Assembly (NCBI GenBank): GCA_018056425.1
Contig: JAGPFR010000011.1
Span: forward strand, 1 to 64,000
Direction of reading: 5' to 3'
DNA: 64,000 nt
From: Lachnospiraceae bacterium
Lineage (GTDB): Bacteria > Bacillota > Clostridia > Lachnospirales > Lachnospiraceae
Of the stretch, positions 33,109 to 42,622 are shown in pieces; positions within the stretch are counted from its first letter, which is position 1, and every line of letters starts with the position of its first letter. The notes beneath the pieces are model-generated. The model searched no databases and was not told where the DNA came from. It saw nothing but the letters and a program-made list of their open reading frames with translations. Position numbers and translations under genes: made by a program.

Positions 33109-35529
33109 ATGAATACTCCATTGTCATGGCTTAAAGATTATGTGCCTGATCTTGATGTAACCGATCAGGAATTCAGGGACGGAATGACCCTGTCGGGCAC
33201 CAAAGTAGAAAACTATTCAAGAAGAGACAAGAATCTCGAGAAGATAATCGTAGGCGAGGTTCTCGATGTTCAGCAGCATCCCGATGCTGATAAGCTTGTT
33301 GTCTGCCAGGTTAATACCGGATCGGAGACCATCCAGATCGTTACCGGTGCTCCCAATGTTCATAAGGGAGATAAGGTACCCGTTGTTCTCGTAGGAGGTA
33401 AGGTTGCAGGAAGCGCTCATGATGACGGCCCCGCACCCGAAGAAGGATACAAGATCAAAGCAGGCAAGCTTCGCGGTATCGAATCATTCGGTATGATGTG
33501 CTCAATTGACGAGCTCGGAAGCGACGTTAATTTCTATCCCGAAGCAGATCCCGAGGGAATCTACATATTCCCCGCAGATACCGAGGTCGGTGCAGATGCG
33601 GTTGAAATACTCGGACTTCACGACACTGTTGTCGAGTATGAGATCACTTCCAACAGAGTTGACTGCTACAGCATCATCGGTATTGCAAGAGAAGCTGCCG
33701 CAACATTCGGCAAAGAATTCAAGCCCCCTGTTGTAAAAGCAACCGGTAATTCCGAGAATGTTAACGACTTCGTAAAGGTAGAAGTTCAGGCTCCCGATCT
33801 TTGCCCCAGATATACCGCAAGACTTATCAGAAACATCAAGGTCGAGCCTTCACCCAAGTGGATGCAGCACAGACTCGGTGCTGCCGGAATCAGACCCATC
33901 AACAATATCGTAGATATCACCAATTTCGTAATGCTTGAGTATGGCCAGCCCATGCATGCATATGATTTTGATAAAGTTGCAGGCGGCAAGATCATCGTTA
34001 GACGCGCAAAAAGCGGAGATAAGTTCGTGACCCTCGACGGTCAGGAGCGTAACCTTGATGAAGACGTTCTCATGATCTGTGACGGTGAAAAAGAGATCGG
34101 TATCGCAGGAATCATGGGTGGTGAAAACTCCATGATCACCGATGATGCCAGGAATCTTCTTTTCGAAGCTGCTACTTTCAACGGAACCAATATCAGAAAA
34201 TCCGCTAAGAGGATCGGACTCAGAACCGATGCATCGGGCATATTCGAAAAAGGCCTCGATCCTAAGAATGCGGAAGATGCCATGAACAGAGCCTGCCAGC
34301 TCATCGACGAGCTCGGCGCCGGTGAAGTTGTCGGCGGAATCGTAGATGTTAAGGAGCCTATCGCTGACCTTAAGAGAATTAAATTCGAGCCTGACAGGAT
34401 CAATGCACTTCTCGGAACAAATTACACCCCGGATGAGATGATCGCGGTATTTGAGAAAGAAGAGCTTGTTTATGACAAGGCAAATGAAGAGATTGTGATC
34501 CCTTCATTCAGACAAGATCTACTTGGTAACTGCGATCTTGCTGAGGAAGTTGCAAGATTCAAAGGCTATGACAAGATCCCCACAACACTTCCCGGCGGAA
34601 ACGCAATGGGCGGACTCGGACTTAAGAATCGTGTTGAAGAGAAGGCACGTGAGACTGCCGAGATGTGCGGATTCTCACAGACCTACTTCTATTCATTTGA
34701 AAGCCCCAAGGTATTCGATAAGCTTAATCTTCCTGCAGATGCTAAGGAGAGACAGGCTATCAGAATCAGCAATCCTCTCGGAGAAGACTTCTCTGTTATG
34801 AGAACGATCTCCGTTAACGGAATGCTTAACTGCCTTGCCAATAACTACAACCACAGAAATGCAGAAGTTAAGCTCTATGAGCTCGGCAATATCTATGTTG
34901 CGGATTCACTTCCTCTTACCGATTATCCCGATGAGAGAATGCAGTTTACCCTCGGCTTCTACGGAAAGGGCGATTTCTTTACCATGAAGGGAGCTGTTGA
35001 GGAGTTCTTCAATTCCGTAGGCATGAAGAAAAAGAGAGAGTACGATCCAAATGCCGGAAAGAGTTTCCTGCATCCCGGAAGACAGGCTCTCATTAAGTAC
35101 GACGGAAAGACCATCGGATATCTCGGTGAGGTTCATCCCGCCGTATGTAATGCTTACGACATCAAGACCAGAGTTTATATCGCAGTAGTTGATATGCCCG
35201 AGGTCATGGGATTCGTATCATTCGATCACAAGTACGAAGGCATCGCTAAATTCCCTGCAGTTACCAGAGACATCTCGATGCTTGTTCCCAGCGAGGTTCT
35301 TGCGGGACAGATCGAGACCATCTTCGCGCAGCGCGGCGGCAAGATCCTTGAGGATATCAAGCTCTTCGATATTTACGAGGGCGAGCAGGTTGCAAAGGGA
35401 TTCAAGTCCGTTGCATACTCACTTACATTTAGAGCCAAAGATCGTACTCTTGAGGACAATGATGTTAATGCTGCAATGAAGAAAATCCTCAATGGACTTC
35501 AGAGTCTTGGTATTGAACTGAGAAGCTAA
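33109..35529 (+). CDS. pheT: Phenylalanine-tRNA ligase beta subunit
   Basis: An 806-residue partner of PheS. It has the N-terminal tRNA-binding (EMAP-like) domain at about 40-150 (VGEVLDVQQHPDADKLVVCQ), then B3/B4 editing domains (around 210-390), B5 and the catalytic-like core, and a C-terminal ferredoxin-fold anticodon-binding domain (about 710-806; KFPAVTRDISMLVP). It follows pheS by 39 bases with GAAAGGAAA upstream. Confidence 0.98.
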   Translation: MNTPLSWLKDYVPDLDVTDQEFRDGMTLSGTKVENYSRRDKNLEKIIVGEVLDVQQHPDADKLVVCQVNTGSETIQIVTGAPNVHKGDKVPVVLVGGKVAGSAHDDGPAPEEGYKIKAGKLRGIESFGMMCSIDELGSDVNFYPEADPEGIYIFPADTEVGADAVEILGLHDTVVEYEITSNRVDCYSIIGIAREAAATFGKEFKPPVVKATGNSENVNDFVKVEVQAPDLCPRYTARLIRNIKVEPSPKWMQHRLGAAGIRPINNIVDITNFVMLEYGQPMHAYDFDKVAGGKIIVRRAKSGDKFVTLDGQERNLDEDVLMICDGEKEIGIAGIMGGENSMITDDARNLLFEAATFNGTNIRKSAKRIGLRTDASGIFEKGLDPKNAEDAMNRACQLIDELGAGEVVGGIVDVKEPIADLKRIKFEPDRINALLGTNYTPDEMIAVFEKEELVYDKANEEIVIPSFRQDLLGNCDLAEEVARFKGYDKIPTTLPGGNAMGGLGLKNRVEEKARETAEMCGFSQTYFYSFESPKVFDKLNLPADAKERQAIRISNPLGEDFSVMRTISVNGMLNCLANNYNHRNAEVKLYELGNIYVADSLPLTDYPDERMQFTLGFYGKGDFFTMKGAVEEFFNSVGMKKKREYDPNAGKSFLHPGRQALIKYDGKTIGYLGEVHPAVCNAYDIKTRVYIAVVDMPEVMGFVSFDHKYEGIAKFPAVTRDISMLVPSEVLAGQIETIFAQRGGKILEDIKLFDIYEGEQVAKGFKSVAYSLTFRAKDRTLEDNDVNAAMKKILNGLQSLGIELRS

Positions 35530-35746
35530 GTCACGCCAGGGGTCCTGTCGCGACGCATGACTGTCTCGCTTTTCGGCGTCAGGCGGAAATGCTTCACCAG
35601 GCATGTTTAAACTCATGACGCGAGGCCACTCACTTCGTTCGGGCCGGGCGGCCGCATTTCTTCGCTCCGCCGAAGTCTCGACAGCTCATGCATTCGCGCC
35701 ACCCCCGGCTGTTAATAGCTATTTAATCAGGTCACTTTGTCGTGAC
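35530..35746. repeat. GC-rich element with nested inverted repeats
   Basis: A 217-nt intergenic stretch, clearly richer in GC than its neighbours. Five collinear complementary pairs are nested around one centre: GTCACG/CGTGAC at the ends, GGGG/CCCC, a 17-base arm CGCGACGCATGACTGTC (35549-35565) with its imperfect complement (35680-35698), TTCGGCG/CGCCGAA (35572-35578, 35668-35674) and GAAATGC/GCATTTC (35586-35592, 35654-35660). It would fold into one long interrupted hairpin. It may be a small non-autonomous mobile element or a structured RNA. A reading frame open through part of it lacks coding character. Confidence 0.55.
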
Positions 35747-35761
35747 ACTAAGGAGTTTTAT

Positions 35762-37180
35762 ATGGAATACGATAAGATTTGGAATAAGTACTCACAGGCA
35801 GAGCTTAAGAAGCTTGAGAAGATAAATGCGGAGTACATCGACTTTCTTTCAAACGGAAAGACCGAGAGGGAGTGTGTTGATGAGATCGTCAACATGGCTG
35901 AAGCAGAAGGCTATGTTGAACTTGAGAAGCTCATCGGGACTAATAAGAAGCTTAAGGCAGGAGATAAGGTATACTCCGTTTGGATGAACAAGTCCGTTGT
36001 TATGTTCAAGATCGGTAAGAAGCCTTTCTCCGAAGGTATCAATATTCTCGGAGCACATATCGACAGCCCCAGAATGGACGTTAAGCAGAATCCTCTTTAC
36101 GAGAAGGATGATTTTGCAATCCTTGATACTCACTACTATGGCGGCATCAAGAAGTATCAGTACGTGGCACTTCCTCTTGCAATCCACGGTGTGGTAGTCA
36201 AGACCGACGGAACCACCGTTGAGATCAATGTAGGTGAAGATCCCGACGATCCCGTTTTCTTCGTATCCGATCTTCTTATCCATCTTGCTCAGGAGCAGAT
36301 GGAAAAGAAAGCATCCAAGGTTGTTGAGGGTGAAGACCTCGATGTCATCATCGGAAACAAGCCCATCGTTTTCGGTAATGATGTTAAGACCAAGGATAAG
36401 AAGGATGAGAAAGAGCCCGTTAAGAATGCCATTCTCAAGATCCTTAAAGAGCAGTACGGATTTGAAGAGAAGGATTTCATTTCCGCAGAGCTTGAAGTTG
36501 TTCCTGCAGGAAGAGCAAGAGAAGCAGGCTTTGACAGAAGCATGATCCTTTCTTATGGTCAGGACGACAGAGTATGCGCTTATACCTCACTCAGAGCAAT
36601 GCTCGATCTTCCCGCCTGTGACAGAACCGTTTGTACCATCCTCGTAGATAAAGAGGAGATCGGTTCCGTAGGCGCAACCGGAATGAGAAGCAAGTTCTTT
36701 GAAAATGCTGTAGCAGAGGTTATGAACCTTTGTGGTGAGTATAAGTCTGAACTTGATCTTAAGAGAGCACTTGCAAGAAGCTGCATGCTTTCAAGCGATG
36801 TATCCGCAGGTGTCGATCCCAACTACGAATCGGCATTTGAGAAGAAGAATGCATCTTTCCTCGGAAGAGGCGTTGTATTTAATAAGTTCACCGGATCACG
36901 CGGAAAGAGCGGATCAAATGATGCAAATGCGGAATATGTAGCAGCTATCCGTAAAGTATTTGAGGATGCCAAGATCGCTTATCAGTTCGCAGAGCTCGGA
37001 AGAGTAGATCTTGGCGGAGGCGGAACCATAGCTTATATCCTTGCCCTTTATGGAATGAATGTAATTGATTGCGGTGTTGCCGTTCTCAATATGCACTCAC
37101 CCTGGGAAGCTACTTCAAAGGCAGATGTATATGAAGCCTATAAAGGATATATAGCATTCTGCAAAGGCATGGATTTATAA
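35762..37180 (+). CDS. M18-family aminopeptidase
   Basis: A 472-residue metallopeptidase of family M18 (aspartyl aminopeptidase-like) that trims acidic or other N-terminal residues from peptides. Metal-binding and catalytic motifs are visible: GAHIDSPRMDVKQNP (His, Asp), the catalytic KEEIGSVGATGM (Glu pair), and HSPWE near the C terminus. The start at 35762 follows AAGGAG; the frame is open upstream to 35603, but that part runs through the GC-rich dyad element and lacks similarity. queA begins 3 bases after the stop. Confidence 0.95.
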   Translation: MEYDKIWNKYSQAELKKLEKINAEYIDFLSNGKTERECVDEIVNMAEAEGYVELEKLIGTNKKLKAGDKVYSVWMNKSVVMFKIGKKPFSEGINILGAHIDSPRMDVKQNPLYEKDDFAILDTHYYGGIKKYQYVALPLAIHGVVVKTDGTTVEINVGEDPDDPVFFVSDLLIHLAQEQMEKKASKVVEGEDLDVIIGNKPIVFGNDVKTKDKKDEKEPVKNAILKILKEQYGFEEKDFISAELEVVPAGRAREAGFDRSMILSYGQDDRVCAYTSLRAMLDLPACDRTVCTILVDKEEIGSVGATGMRSKFFENAVAEVMNLCGEYKSELDLKRALARSCMLSSDVSAGVDPNYESAFEKKNASFLGRGVVFNKFTGSRGKSGSNDANAEYVAAIRKVFEDAKIAYQFAELGRVDLGGGGTIAYILALYGMNVIDCGVAVLNMHSPWEATSKADVYEAYKGYIAFCKGMDL

Positions 37181-37183
37181 GAT

Positions 37184-38233
37184 ATGAGTGAACTTCGCAG
37201 ATCGGATTATTATTATGATCTTCCCAAGGAGCTTATCGCACAGGATCCTCTCGAAGACAGATCTTCATCGAGACTTCTGGTTGTGAATAGAGAAACCGGG
37301 GAACGTACTCATAAAATATTCAAAGATATAATCGAATATATTAATCCGGGTGACTGCCTGGTTCTTAATAACACCAAGGTCATTCCCGCAAGATTACTTG
37401 GTCAGAGAGAAAAGACAGGCGGCGCCGTCGAACTCCTGCTTCTTAAAAGAATTTCGGGAACAGACTGGGAAACACTTGTAAGACCGGGAAAGAGCTGCAG
37501 GCCCGGACAGCGTCTTGTTTTCGGAGACGGACTATTAAAGGCTGAGATCCTTGATGTCATCGAAGGCGGAAACAGGATAGTAAGATTTGAATTTGACGGA
37601 ATATTCGAAGAGGTGCTCGACAAGCTCGGAGAAATGCCTCTTCCTCCGTACATTACACATAAGCTCGCAGATCCGACCAGATACAATACGGTTTATGCCA
37701 GATTTGACGGATCTGCCGCAGCTCCTACGGCGGGACTTCATTTTACTCCTGAGTTGTTAAAACAGCTCGAAGAAAAAGGTGTAAAGCTTGCGTATGTAAC
37801 TCTTCATGTAGGTCTTGGAACTTTCAGACCCGTTAAAGAAGATGTGATCACCGATCACAAGATGCATACGGAAAGCTATGAGGTAACTCCTGAAACGGCT
37901 AAGATCATTAACGATACGAAGGCTTCGGGAGGCAGAATAATATGTGTTGGAACCACAAGCTGCAGAACGGTTGAAAGCAGTGCCGTTAAGAATCCTGACG
38001 GGGACGGTTTTATAGTTAAACCGGGTTCAGGAGATACGGATATTTTCATTTATCCCGGATATGAATTTAAGATAATGGAAGGGCTGATCACTAATTTCCA
38101 CCTGCCCGAATCCACTCTTGTAATGCTCGTATCGGCTTTCGCAGGCAGAGAGAAAGTTCTTGAAGCTTATGAAGAAGCGGTACGTGAGAGATACAGATTT
38201 TTCAGTTTCGGCGATGCATGTTTATTTATCTAG
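37184..38233 (+). CDS. queA: tRNA preQ1(34) S-adenosylmethionine ribosyltransferase-isomerase
   Basis: Transfers and rearranges the ribosyl part of SAM onto preQ1 in tRNA, in the queuosine pathway. The 349-residue length is typical. Motifs include the N-terminal [36 protein letters not shown], the central [12 protein letters not shown] with [13 protein letters not shown], and [18 protein letters not shown] near the end. Other queuosine genes are not in the window. Confidence 0.98.
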   Translation: MSELRRSDYYYDLPKELIAQDPLEDRSSSRLLVVNRETGERTHKIFKDIIEYINPGDCLVLNNTKVIPARLLGQREKTGGAVELLLLKRISGTDWETLVRPGKSCRPGQRLVFGDGLLKAEILDVIEGGNRIVRFEFDGIFEEVLDKLGEMPLPPYITHKLADPTRYNTVYARFDGSAAAPTAGLHFTPELLKQLEEKGVKLAYVTLHVGLGTFRPVKEDVITDHKMHTESYEVTPETAKIINDTKASGGRIICVGTTSCRTVESSAVKNPDGDGFIVKPGSGDTDIFIYPGYEFKIMEGLITNFHLPESTLVMLVSAFAGREKVLEAYEEAVRERYRFFSFGDACLFI

Positions 38234-38242
38234 GAGGTACAC

Positions 38243-38584
38243 ATGGAGGAAAAGAGACATTCCCAGAGATCGGAACTTACTTCTAAGCTGATGATCAAGA
38301 GACTTGATTCTCAGGATGCCGGTGAAGAAGTTACCATCGACATTACCGACGTATCCAAAGGTGGTGTAGGATTCACCTGCAACAAGGCTCTTGAGATCGG
38401 TGCCGTTTATGAAAGCTTTCTTGAGATCTGGACCAAGGAAGTTCTTCATGCTTTCCTTGAGATCGTCAGAATAGAGAAGAAGGGTGACGAGTATTTCTAC
38501 GGTTCCTCATTCGTAGGCCTTCCCGAGATGGAAACTCAGAGGATCGCTACATATCAGACCGTCACCAATATGAACCAGAAGTGA
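38243..38584 (+). CDS. PilZ-domain protein (predicted c-di-GMP receptor)
   Basis: A 113-residue single-domain protein. The two c-di-GMP contact motifs are present: RxxxR as RHSQR (residues 5-9) and DxSxxG as DVSKGG (36-41). The remainder forms the expected beta barrel with EIVRIEKKGDEYFYGSSFVG. GGAGG precedes the start. It overlaps the VanZ-like gene by 4 bases. The partner is unknown; the PilB ATPase elsewhere in the window also has a c-di-GMP-binding-type domain. Confidence 0.9.
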   Translation: MEEKRHSQRSELTSKLMIKRLDSQDAGEEVTIDITDVSKGGVGFTCNKALEIGAVYESFLEIWTKEVLHAFLEIVRIEKKGDEYFYGSSFVGLPEMETQRIATYQTVTNMNQK

Positions 38585-39108
38585 GAACATATTTTAAAGT
38601 TCTTAAAAATGCTCCGCTTCGGAAAAAAGTGCGATGCGCTGTTTTCTTTATGCTTGCACTTTTTTTCTATTTTCTGGTGATAAACAGGTTTTCCGCACAG
38701 GATGCTGATACATCCGGGAGTCTGAGTTTTGAGATTGCGGAAGGGATTGCAAAATTCTTCTGTTCATTTTCGGAACACGATGCATCGGATGTGCTGACTC
38801 TTGCAGGATACTTCGAGCACCCTTTGAGAAAACTTGCACATTTGACGGAATACGGAATTCTCGGTTTACTTTTTACCGGAACGTTTATACCTGTCATCGC
38901 GCAGTTCAGAAAACAGGGCGGAAAAGGAAGAACTCTTTACCTTTTGTGTAATACCCTGGTGTTTATTCTTGCCGGCTTCGATGAATTTCATCAATATTTC
39001 GTGCCGGGAAGATATGCTTCCGTTTGGGATGTTTTGCTTGATACAATCGGAAGCGCCTTGTTTTGTTTTGCAATATATATCATTAAAGACCGGAAGAAGA
39101 ACAGATGA
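38581..39108 (+). CDS. VanZ-like membrane protein
   Basis: A 175-residue protein with four predicted helices. It has VanZ-like landmarks: an early Phe-rich helix, RKLAHLTEYGILGLLFTG in the middle and DEFHQYFVPGRYASVWDVLLDTIGS near the end. VanZ relatives give low-level teicoplanin resistance in some contexts, but most are of unknown role. It starts with GTG overlapping the PilZ stop and overlaps the tyrA start by 4 bases. Confidence 0.88.
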   Translation: MRTYFKVLKNAPLRKKVRCAVFFMLALFFYFLVINRFSAQDADTSGSLSFEIAEGIAKFFCSFSEHDASDVLTLAGYFEHPLRKLAHLTEYGILGLLFTGTFIPVIAQFRKQGGKGRTLYLLCNTLVFILAGFDEFHQYFVPGRYASVWDVLLDTIGSALFCFAIYIIKDRKKNR

Positions 39109-40193
39109 GTAAATACGGATTTATAGGACTCGGACTTATAGGCGGCTCGCTTGCAAGGGCGCTTAAAAATCACGATCCCGAAAATGTTATCGTAGCTTAT
39201 AACAGGAGTCCCAAGGCTCTTGAGGATGCCAGGGCGGACGGCGTTGTTGACATTGCCGTTACGGAAATAGGCGAAGGATTTAAAGACTGCGATGTAATAT
39301 TCCTGTGCCTTCCGGTTATTACAAATGCGGAAGCTCTTAGGACGCTGGCACCTTTCGTTTCGGAAAATACCATTGTTACGGATGTAAGCTCCGTTAAGGG
39401 GTCTATCATGAAAGCTGCTGAGGATGCGGGGCTTAAAGCTAACTTTGTCGGCGGACATCCCATGGCAGGATCCGAGAGAACTGGTTACATCGCCTCATCC
39501 AAGGATCTGTACAGAAATGCATATTATATTATTACTCCTTTCGAAGAGGGAGATAAGAAGGCAGAAGTGATCAGGGAGATTGCAGAGAATGTCGGCGCAA
39601 TTCCCATCATCATGGATGCCGCAAAACACGACAGGATAGTTGCGGGTGTAAGCCATATTCCTCATCTTGCAGCTGCAGCGCTTGTAGAGCTTGTCAAGAA
39701 TAACGACTACAGCGACGGACTTATGAAAACCGTTGCCGCAGGCGGATTTAAGGATATTACGAGAGTTGCTTCTTCATCGCCTGCGATGTGGAAAGAGATC
39801 TGTTTATCAAACGAAGTTAATATCTCCGGATTATTGGGTGATCTTATAGACAGGCTCTCCGAGATAAAAGAGAAGGTTGATGATCTTGACGGGGATTATA
39901 TCTCGGATCTATTCGATGATGCCGGAACCTACAGAAATTCCTTCAATACTCTGAGCGCAGGTCCCATCAAGGATTCACATAAATTCTCAATCGACATTTC
40001 CGATGAACCCGGTGCCATCGCATCCGTTGCCACGATCCTTGCGGTAAACGGTATCAACATTAAAAATATCGGTATCCAGCATAACCGCGAATACATCGGC
40101 GGTGATATGACTGTCGGATTCTGGGACGAGGCATCCAAGACCAAGGCAGCGGAGATACTTCATGGAAAAGGTTATATACTGCACGGAATCTGA
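39105..40193 (+). CDS. tyrA: Prephenate dehydrogenase with C-terminal ACT domain
   Basis: Oxidises prephenate to 4-hydroxyphenylpyruvate in tyrosine synthesis. The Rossmann motif GLGLIGGSLARAL is at the N terminus, GGHPMAGSERTGY carries the substrate-binding His and Ser, and ISHIPHL-like VSHIPHLAAAAL follows. The last about 75 residues form an ACT domain (FSIDISDEPGAIASVATIL), suggesting allosteric feedback by tyrosine. Its 362 residues match the Gram-positive form. A terminator follows immediately. Confidence 0.96.
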   Translation: MSKYGFIGLGLIGGSLARALKNHDPENVIVAYNRSPKALEDARADGVVDIAVTEIGEGFKDCDVIFLCLPVITNAEALRTLAPFVSENTIVTDVSSVKGSIMKAAEDAGLKANFVGGHPMAGSERTGYIASSKDLYRNAYYIITPFEEGDKKAEVIREIAENVGAIPIIMDAAKHDRIVAGVSHIPHLAAAALVELVKNNDYSDGLMKTVAAGGFKDITRVASSSPAMWKEICLSNEVNISGLLGDLIDRLSEIKEKVDDLDGDYISDLFDDAGTYRNSFNTLSAGPIKDSHKFSIDISDEPGAIASVATILAVNGINIKNIGIQHNREYIGGDMTVGFWDEASKTKAAEILHGKGYILHGI

Positions 40194-40194
40194 G

Positions 40195-40220
40195 AAAAAG
40201 GGCTTATACAAGCCCTTTTT
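40195..40220 (+). terminator. Terminator after tyrA
   Basis: An AAAAAGGGCTT stem with its complement, a 4-base loop and six T; it begins at the stop codon. Confidence 0.9.
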
Positions 40221-40257
40221 TATTATATATTAACAATTTAAAAAACGATATTTTGTA

Positions 40258-40286
40258 TTGCGACAGAAACCGATTTACTGTAAAAT
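40258..40286 (+). promoter_or_regulatory. Promoter of the EF-G-2-like gene
   Basis: TTGCGA (40258-40263) and TAAAAT (40281-40286) are 17 bases apart. The leader to the start codon is about 65 nt, and AGGAGGT precedes the ATG. Confidence 0.55.
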
Positions 40287-40357
40287 ATGTATGTGCGATT
40301 TTATAAATTTTCAGAATATTTGTAAAATTTGCACAAATACCATTTTAGGAGGTCCTC

Positions 40358-42451
40358 ATGAAAGTTTATACCACAGATAAGATCCGCAACGTTGTTCTGC
40401 TTGGTCACGGCGGTAGCGGAAAAACGACTCTCGCAGAGAGTTTCGGCTACATCACAGGTCTTACATCCCGTATGGGTACCGTGGCAGACGGAAATACTCT
40501 GAGCGATTACGGCAAAGAAGAGCAGAAGAGAGGTTTTTCAATCTCAGCATCCGTAATTCCCGTAGAGTGGGAGGATCACAAGATAAATATCATCGACACC
40601 CCTGGATATTTCGATTTTGTCGGTGAAGTAGAAGAAGCGGTATCCGCAGCCGGTGCAGCTATTATAGTTGTAAACGGAAGAAGCGGTGTTGAAGTAGGAA
40701 CCAGAAAAGCATGGGATCTTTGTGAGAAATATAAGCTTCCCAGGATCATATATGTATCTAACATGGATGTGGACACCGCATCATATCGTCAGGTAGTTGA
40801 AGATCTGATCGGACTCTACGGCAAAAAGATTGCTCCTTTTCACCTTCCCATCAGAAAAGACGAAGAGCTCGTAGGATACGTAAATATTGTTTCCGAGCAG
40901 GGCCAGATGTGGCAGGGCAAGGATGTAGTTCCCACTGATGTTCCCGATTACAATAAGCCTTATCTTGAGCAGTACAGAGAGTCCCTCATGGAAGCTGTTG
41001 CCGAGACATCAGAGGAAATGATGGACAGATACTTCTCCGGTGAGAAGTTCTCCGATGCCGAGATCAGGGCTGCTCTCAGAGCAAATATCTGCGACGGAAG
41101 CATCGTTCCCGTTACAATGGGTTCATCCATCACCTGTAAGGGTGCTTATGCACTTCTTGATGACGTCATCAAGTACTTCCCAGGTCCCGATGTCAGAACC
41201 GTCGCAGGTATCGCAACCAAGACCGGTGAGATCTATAACTGTGATTATGACTTCTCCAAGGCTAAGTCCGCTTATGTATGGAAGACCATCGTCGATCCCT
41301 TCATCGGTAAGTACAGCCTTATCAAGGTTAACTCCGGTGTTCTTAAGACGGATGACCTTATTTACAACATTGATAAGGATGTCGAAGAGAAGATCGGAAG
41401 ACTTTATGTCCTCCAGGGAAATAAGCCCATTGAAGTTCCCGAGCTACATGCCGGCGACCTCGGAGCACTTGCCAAGCTCAGCCAGGCCCGCACCGGTAAC
41501 AGCCTTTCAACCAAGGCTAATCCCATTAAGTTCGGTATGTTCGATATCTCCAAGCCTTATACCTTCATGAGATATAAGCCCAAGGACAAGGCCGATATCG
41601 ATAAGATATCCCAGGCACTTCAGAAGATCGGACATGAAGATCTTACAATGAAGAATGTAAATGATGCGGAGAATCATCAGACCCTCCTTTACGGAATGGG
41701 TGATATGCATCTTGAGATCATCAAGTCCAGACTTGAAAATGAGTACAAAGTAGTTATTGATCTTATGGAGCCCAAGGTAGCATACAGAGAGACTATCAGA
41801 GGAACGGCCGACGTTGAAGCCAAATACAAGAAGCAGACCGGCGGACACGGACAGTACGGACACGTTAAGATGAAGTTCAGTCCCTCTGAAGATCCCGATA
41901 CACCTTATGTATTTGATCAGGAAGTTGTCGGCGGTGCGGTTCCCAAGAACTTCTTCCCCGCTGTTGAAAAGGGTATTGCAGAGTCAGTCGGAAGAGGACC
42001 TCTTGCAGCATATCCCGTTATCGGAGTTAAGGCAGTCCTTTACGACGGATCATATCATCCCGTTGACTCCTCCGAAATGGCATTCAAGACAGCAGCTTCA
42101 ATGGCATTCAGAGACGGCTTCATGAAGGCTAAGCCCGTTCTCCTCGAGCCCATAATGACTCTCAAGGTCACTGCTCCCGATGAGAATACCGGAGACGTAA
42201 TGGGAGATCTTAACAAGAGACGCGGAAGAGTACTCGGAATGAATCCTGCCGGAAACGGCAAGACTCTTATCGAGGCTGAGATCCCCGAAAGCTCGCTCTT
42301 CGGATACGGAACCGTGATCAGATCCATGACAGCAGGTATGGGTGATTACTCATTCGAATTCGCCAGATATGAGCAGGCTCCTTCGGATGTTCAGGAAGCT
42401 GAAGTTGCAGCCAGAGCACAGAAGGTTGCGGAGGGCAATATAACAGAATAA
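40358..42451 (+). CDS. EF-G-2-like translational GTPase
   Basis: A 697-residue EF-G paralogue with all five EF-G domains. It differs from canonical EF-G in the G motifs: G1 is GHGGSGKTT (16-24) instead of AHIDAGKTT; the G3 motif is DTPGYFDF, where Tyr84 replaces the catalytic His; G4 reads SNMD (134-137) instead of NKMD. Domain IV keeps the family region KKQTGGHGQYGHVKM, and domain V ends normally. The DxPGY form is shared by Thermus EF-G-2 (from memory), so this is a distinct subfamily rather than a broken EF-G. The biological role is unclear; canonical fusA must lie elsewhere. Confidence 0.9.
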   Translation: MKVYTTDKIRNVVLLGHGGSGKTTLAESFGYITGLTSRMGTVADGNTLSDYGKEEQKRGFSISASVIPVEWEDHKINIIDTPGYFDFVGEVEEAVSAAGAAIIVVNGRSGVEVGTRKAWDLCEKYKLPRIIYVSNMDVDTASYRQVVEDLIGLYGKKIAPFHLPIRKDEELVGYVNIVSEQGQMWQGKDVVPTDVPDYNKPYLEQYRESLMEAVAETSEEMMDRYFSGEKFSDAEIRAALRANICDGSIVPVTMGSSITCKGAYALLDDVIKYFPGPDVRTVAGIATKTGEIYNCDYDFSKAKSAYVWKTIVDPFIGKYSLIKVNSGVLKTDDLIYNIDKDVEEKIGRLYVLQGNKPIEVPELHAGDLGALAKLSQARTGNSLSTKANPIKFGMFDISKPYTFMRYKPKDKADIDKISQALQKIGHEDLTMKNVNDAENHQTLLYGMGDMHLEIIKSRLENEYKVVIDLMEPKVAYRETIRGTADVEAKYKKQTGGHGQYGHVKMKFSPSEDPDTPYVFDQEVVGGAVPKNFFPAVEKGIAESVGRGPLAAYPVIGVKAVLYDGSYHPVDSSEMAFKTAASMAFRDGFMKAKPVLLEPIMTLKVTAPDENTGDVMGDLNKRRGRVLGMNPAGNGKTLIEAEIPESSLFGYGTVIRSMTAGMGDYSFEFARYEQAPSDVQEAEVAARAQKVAEGNITE

Positions 42452-42458
42452 GATAATT

Positions 42459-42491
42459 AGAAAATCCCCCACCTTAGGTGGGGGATTTTTT
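42459..42491 (+). terminator. Terminator after the EF-G-2-like gene
   Basis: AATCCCCCACC and its complement, a 3-base loop, then six T; the stem is very GC-rich. Confidence 0.93.
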
Positions 42492-42622
42492 GACGTACAC
42501 TAGATGTTGTGGTTAAGGCGCTATTAATCCTTGCGTTTGCATTTATTATGTAATAAAATTAAATAAATTATGGGTATTTATGCCCAATTGCGCAAATATT
42601 TATGAAATAGGAGTATGAAAAA

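Noticed and set aside
35603..35761. N-terminal extension of the M18 aminopeptidase
   Set aside because: It runs through the GC-rich dyad, has Arg/Ala/Ser-rich low-complexity sequence, and a better start with AAGGAG lies at 35762.
42492..42622. T-box riboswitch before leuS (and likewise before pheS)
   Set aside because: No conserved T-box sequence or antiterminator with GGGTGG-type core could be found; the leaders are too short.
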